Assembly (NCBI GenBank): GCA_037974965.1
Contig: JBBPFI010000005.1
Span: forward strand, 1,488,001 to 1,552,000
Direction: 5' to 3'
DNA from: Dacryopinax spathularia
Lineage: Eukaryota; Basidiomycota; Dacrymycetes; Dacrymycetales; Dacrymycetaceae
DNA length: 64,000 nucleotides
Shown here: positions 60,541-64,000 of the stretch, piece after piece
Layout of the letters: the number at the start of each line of letters is the position of its first letter
How positions within the stretch are numbered: the first letter of the stretch is position 1
Made by a program: the position numbers and the translations under genes
Notes under the pieces: generated by a model
Told to the model about the DNA's origin: nothing
Database searches by the model: none
Seen by the model: the letters and a program-made list of their open reading frames with translations, nothing else

Positions 60541-61333
60541 GGAGGGTAGGGACTTGCGACGCGCGAGTCATGTAAACACTTGGCCAAGCGGAAGCTTTCT
60601 TGGGGTTGACGGCAAGTCATGGGACATGGAACAACGCCGTCAATCAGAAAAGAATAACTACAAGTACATGGAGAGAAGTGCTGATAAGCAGCGAAGACCA
60701 TGAAGAAGAGCTTGAATTCTTCAAGGTTCTGAACTTATTTGGTGACTTGCGCTGCGCCGGCTTCTAGTAGCCAAGGTCTTCGTCACGCGGATGGGCTTCT
60801 GCATGGGCTTGCCGGAATGCAGGCTTGCATTTGTCATTGTAATGTTCTTCAATATGATAAGGATGATTAAGCCCGAAGCTAAGTACATGCTTCTACATGC
60901 CTATCGGCCGAGGAGTTGAAGTGGTACAATGCTTCTTCTTCTTGTTCTTCATGCTTCTGAGGGAGTTTGTGCGGGGATAGAAGCAAATGAACCTTGACGG
61001 TGAACTTCTTCTTCTCCTGTCATGGACATCTTCCATGATAAGTCGACAAGTGCTCGTAGTTGTTGTTCCGGTCAGGCACAAGGGCAACGGAGACGTGCCC
61101 TTGGCATGTACGTCTGCTTGTGCAAGCACAGTGGTTGGTCGTTAGAAGAAATAGTACTATTCAAGCTTGGAATTCAAGCAACCTCGTACCGAGTTGTAGG
61201 CTGCTTGTCCATGTCCAAGTCCTGCCGAAGAACGAGCCATCGAATTATACATGTTCCTTGTTCCAATCCTGGTTCTACTACATATGCGTGTTCTACAGGC
61301 GAACAAGTACATGCGCTCCAAGCAGATGTGTAT
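60541..61333. other. spacer between KDZ transposase and accessory gene 2
   Basis: About 790 bp, with A/T-richer patches and ctt/gaa runs. No gene is called. Confidence 0.45.
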
Positions 61334-64000
61334 CTACTGCGCCAGACCCATGTTCTCGAATGCTTGGTTCAAGCGCTCGAATTCGTCGAGCACATCATCA
61401 TCAACTTCACCATCATCAAGAACATCTCCTGGACCGATATCTTCCCATGCATCCTCCTCAGTCTTGGGCATGGGCATGCACTCGTCCTCGCTAGACATGT
61501 TTGTGTCAGGTCGATGATACTGACCCATGCGGATGCCGACCGATCTATCCCCCGAAAATCCTTCCAAGTCGAAGATCGCCAAGATACGCTTGTACAAATG
61601 TTTGCTGACTTCCTGATGATGAGACAAGCGCAAGCGCATGTTGGCCGCAAGCAAGACATCGCCTTCAGCTTCCACACGCCGGATGGCCTTGAGCATGCGT
61701 AGAGGTTCTACATGTAATGCCGTCCAAACACGGCGAATCTCCACGTTCAAGCGCTTGATTTCTTCCTTGGCGCATCGTATGAGCAACCAGTTCAGCATGG
61801 CTTGACGGATGAGCGGGTCAGACCAACGACGCTTGCGGATGTCATCTCTTGAATATCTTAACAAGGCGAAGTCGGAAAGGAAGGACATGTTGATTACATC
61901 TTGATAATCCAGAGTTGGTCTCGGAGGCTGCAAGGTTGTGGCCAAGGCATTGTACTTCTCCAAGGCCGAGCGAATCGCGCCGCTGCGCTCTTGCATGGCC
62001 TTGGCAATGGACGTGCGCATGGCGTATCCTGCAAGAATCAGAATTACGTGCAGAAGTGCATGAGCTTGCGCACCAGTGCCACGGAGATGAAGCTTCTCCA
62101 TCTCGAACAGACGCTGCACAACCAAGCCTTCAAGCTCATCAAGTGCAAGGTTGTATTTGCGTCGGGCAAGAGCAAGTTCTGCTTGCTTCCACTCAGCAGA
62201 GTCTGCAGTCCATCGATCAGTGCCAAGTTCAGCTTCATATCGCAAGGCCAAGCGTTCATATCGCTCATGAGCTCGCAGCATGCTGTTGTAGTTGGCCTTG
62301 AGCGTGCGTTCCTTGATGTTCCTGGGCAAATCATTGAAGGTCTCGGGAGTCGTGTTGATGAACACGTCGAAGGACTGAAGCTGCTGCCTATAACACATCA
62401 AGTTCATGCAGCAGTACTTCGTCTGAGAAACGTACGTGGCTGTTTGCAACTCCTTAAGGGTCTCCAGGTACTTGAACTGCAAGTCATCAGCATCATCTTC
62501 ATGCTGTAGGCGATCGAAGTAGTCTTGCTCCTCTTGTATGTACCGCTGTATGTCTTGATCACTGAGATGTTGTTCAACTTGAATGCGGTGTAGCTCGGGC
62601 AGCGTCTCGGAGATGATGTTCAAGGCGTTGACGTAGTTCTTCAACATGAGATCAGCTGCACTCGGATTAGTTGAAGTTGGGCATGACGTGTTGGAAGTAC
62701 ATCACCAAGTCCAGCTCGACGGTCTTCATCCCAGCGCATCCAAAAGAAATGCAAGGTCATGTGTCGATGGTATGCAGATGCATACCGAAACAGATGGGCG
62801 GTCAAGTTCTGCTTGGAGAAGATCCACTCATTCGTCTCGAACGTCTCCAAGCCCGCAGTCATCAGGAAGCGAGGATGAAACATGAGCTGGCACTTGCGAT
62901 TATGGGCATACCCATGAAAGGCGCCCACGTACATCCGCAGGTTGAGTTCTTGTGCTTGCTTGCCGATCGTGCTATTGGCCAAGGTCTTCTGATGGTCACA
63001 GCCGATGTCGTATCCTATACCAAGACCTTGTCCATATACAGACAAGGTCTTCTGCATACACGCAAGCGGATATTTGGACCTGGGATTCTTGTCAGCCAAG
63101 AAGTTGCAGATGAGCAAGGCACTCACAGCTCTCCGCTCTGCAACATGTCCACGGAGCAAACGATCATCCCATGCCTGCACGAGCACAGGAAGTTCCCCGT
63201 CGCATCAAGTCCATCCATCCAGTGCGATGGCCGTTCTCTTGCATTGGACGTCTTCCACTTGTCCGTGCACTTGATGTCTTCCCCTTGGGGATTGCCATGT
63301 GGATGGGTCAACTGCAAGGTGCTTGGTTATAGATGTGCAAGTACGCAGATGGACCATGACTCACTGTCTTATCCTTTGCCGAACCATGATCTTCTTTCTT
63401 GAACTGGTCCACAAAGTCGGACGACAGCATGTAATCGCTCTTGAACTGCCGATGGTCTTGATGGCCAGCATGAAGGAACCTCTTGCTCGAGTTATGCCCA
63501 TCCATGCTCATCAGCTTGGTGTGCGGTAGCTCTGGCTCGCCTTCCAACTTCAAACGGCTCGTCAACAAGGGCAAGTACAAGATTCCAAGAGTGACTTACA
63601 CGGTAATCACATGCTGAACATGCGTTGAGCATGCGCCAGTTTGGCACATCATGTCCAAACGCATGCTTGACAAGTCGCTCAAGCTCAAGGATGATGAGCA
63701 CGTATGCGTCATATGCTTGCGACAGCTGCAGTCGGAAGTAGGGCCTGTACAAGCGCTAAAGACATGAGCAAGTGCTTGGACATGTCGATAGGTTTCCTAG
63801 TACTCACACCTTGAAGGTCGCACAATATCCGCATGAATGCTTCATGTGAAACATATGCTCGCAAGCGCGCATGATGTAGAAGCTCCATGACTTCCATGCA
63901 GATGGCCATTCGAGGCTGAATCGGAGAAGTTGGAAGGAAACCTCGTTCAAGCAGATGGACAGCAAGGCTTTGTCCATCTTCTTCACAGATGAATGAGCGC
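61334..64000 (-). CDS. KDZ transposase (5' end outside window)
   Basis: Six or more exons on the minus strand; the N-terminal CxC2-type zinc region lies beyond 64000. Visible KDZ blocks in order: GFLPTSPIQPRMAIC, MEVMELLHHARLRAYV, QLSQAYDAYVLIILELERLV, the Cys pair CSACDYR, LMSMDGHNSSKRFL (conserved Asp and Asn), TDKWKTSNARER, GLDATGNFLCSCRHGMIVCS, GLGIGYDIGCDHQKTL (conserved Asp), MYVGAFHGYAHNRKCQL, GLETFETNEWIFSK, FRYASAYHRHMTLHFFWMRW and a long helical C-terminal region with QEQDYF-like charge patterns. Its acidic tail ends LNQAFENMGLAQ. The RNase H-like fold catalyses cut-and-paste movement. No stop was noticed in the exons read. The terminal exon ends at 61334. Confidence 0.85.

Larger units (their letters stand above)
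56130..64000. mobile_element. KDZ (Kyakuja-Dileera-Zisupton) DNA transposon, partial
   Basis: Contains a KDZ transposase at the right (minus strand, running off the window) and two same-strand genes downstream of it that resemble proteins commonly found beside KDZ transposases in mushroom-forming fungi. Codon use differs from the left part (many CTTG, GCAAG and CATGC strings). The left boundary is judged only from this change in texture; ends and target duplication are not visible. At least 7.9 kb. Confidence 0.6.

Noticed and set aside
60320-60571. Frame of repeated IPIPIPI residues
   Set aside because: Alternative-frame reading of the GGGGAT simple repeat.
1-64000. LTR retroelement or other virus-like sequences
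   Set aside because: No reverse transcriptase, integrase, capsid or long terminal direct repeats were noticed; both mobile elements are DNA transposons.

Overview
The window is nuclear DNA of a filamentous basidiomycete, most likely an Agaricomycete. Genes carry many short GT-AG introns (about 45-80 bp). A basidiomycete-type membrane-protein family (DUF6533) is heavily expanded, and fungal CACTA (Tnp2) and KDZ transposases are present. I cannot name the species from sequence alone. All splice sites were read by eye, so exon edges are approximate.

Layout. 1-12.2 kb: three DUF6533 membrane-protein genes (A partial, B, C), an F-box-like Cys-rich protein and a GMC oxidoreductase transcribed divergently from copy C. 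13-22.2 kb: a conserved housekeeping block with an Old Yellow Enzyme-type flavin oxidoreductase, a secreted GH88 unsaturated glucuronyl hydrolase, an intron-containing tRNA-Gly(CCC), a RAI16-like FHF-complex subunit and a CCC1/VIT1 vacuolar iron/manganese transporter. 23.4-28.5 kb: DUF6533 copies D and E, then a dead 5' fragment of a GMC gene. 28,828-39,568: one CACTA-type DNA transposon of 10,741 bp with perfect 28-bp terminal inverted repeats and a 3-bp target duplication (ATT). It carries four genes and about 22 copies of a 19-bp motif. 40.3-53.5 kb: DUF6533 copies F, G, H and I around a second, apparently intact GMC gene. 54.3-55.4 kb: a secreted protein gene. About 56.1 kb to the right edge: a KDZ transposon running off the window, with two accessory-type genes and a KDZ transposase.

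How the parts relate. DUF6533 and GMC genes recur as divergent pairs (C with 6618-9555; H with 48831-51787; E with the relic at 28040-28500). This suggests that a two-gene module was duplicated and then eroded, alongside tandem duplication of DUF6533 genes with their upstream DNA (D/E and G/H). The most unusual signal is the 19-bp motif GTCAACACAACAACATCAC. It sits in introns, in intergenic DNA and in coding DNA of the CACTA element, in at least two different reading frames, which points to a DNA- or RNA-level role rather than a protein one. I saw it nowhere else in the window.
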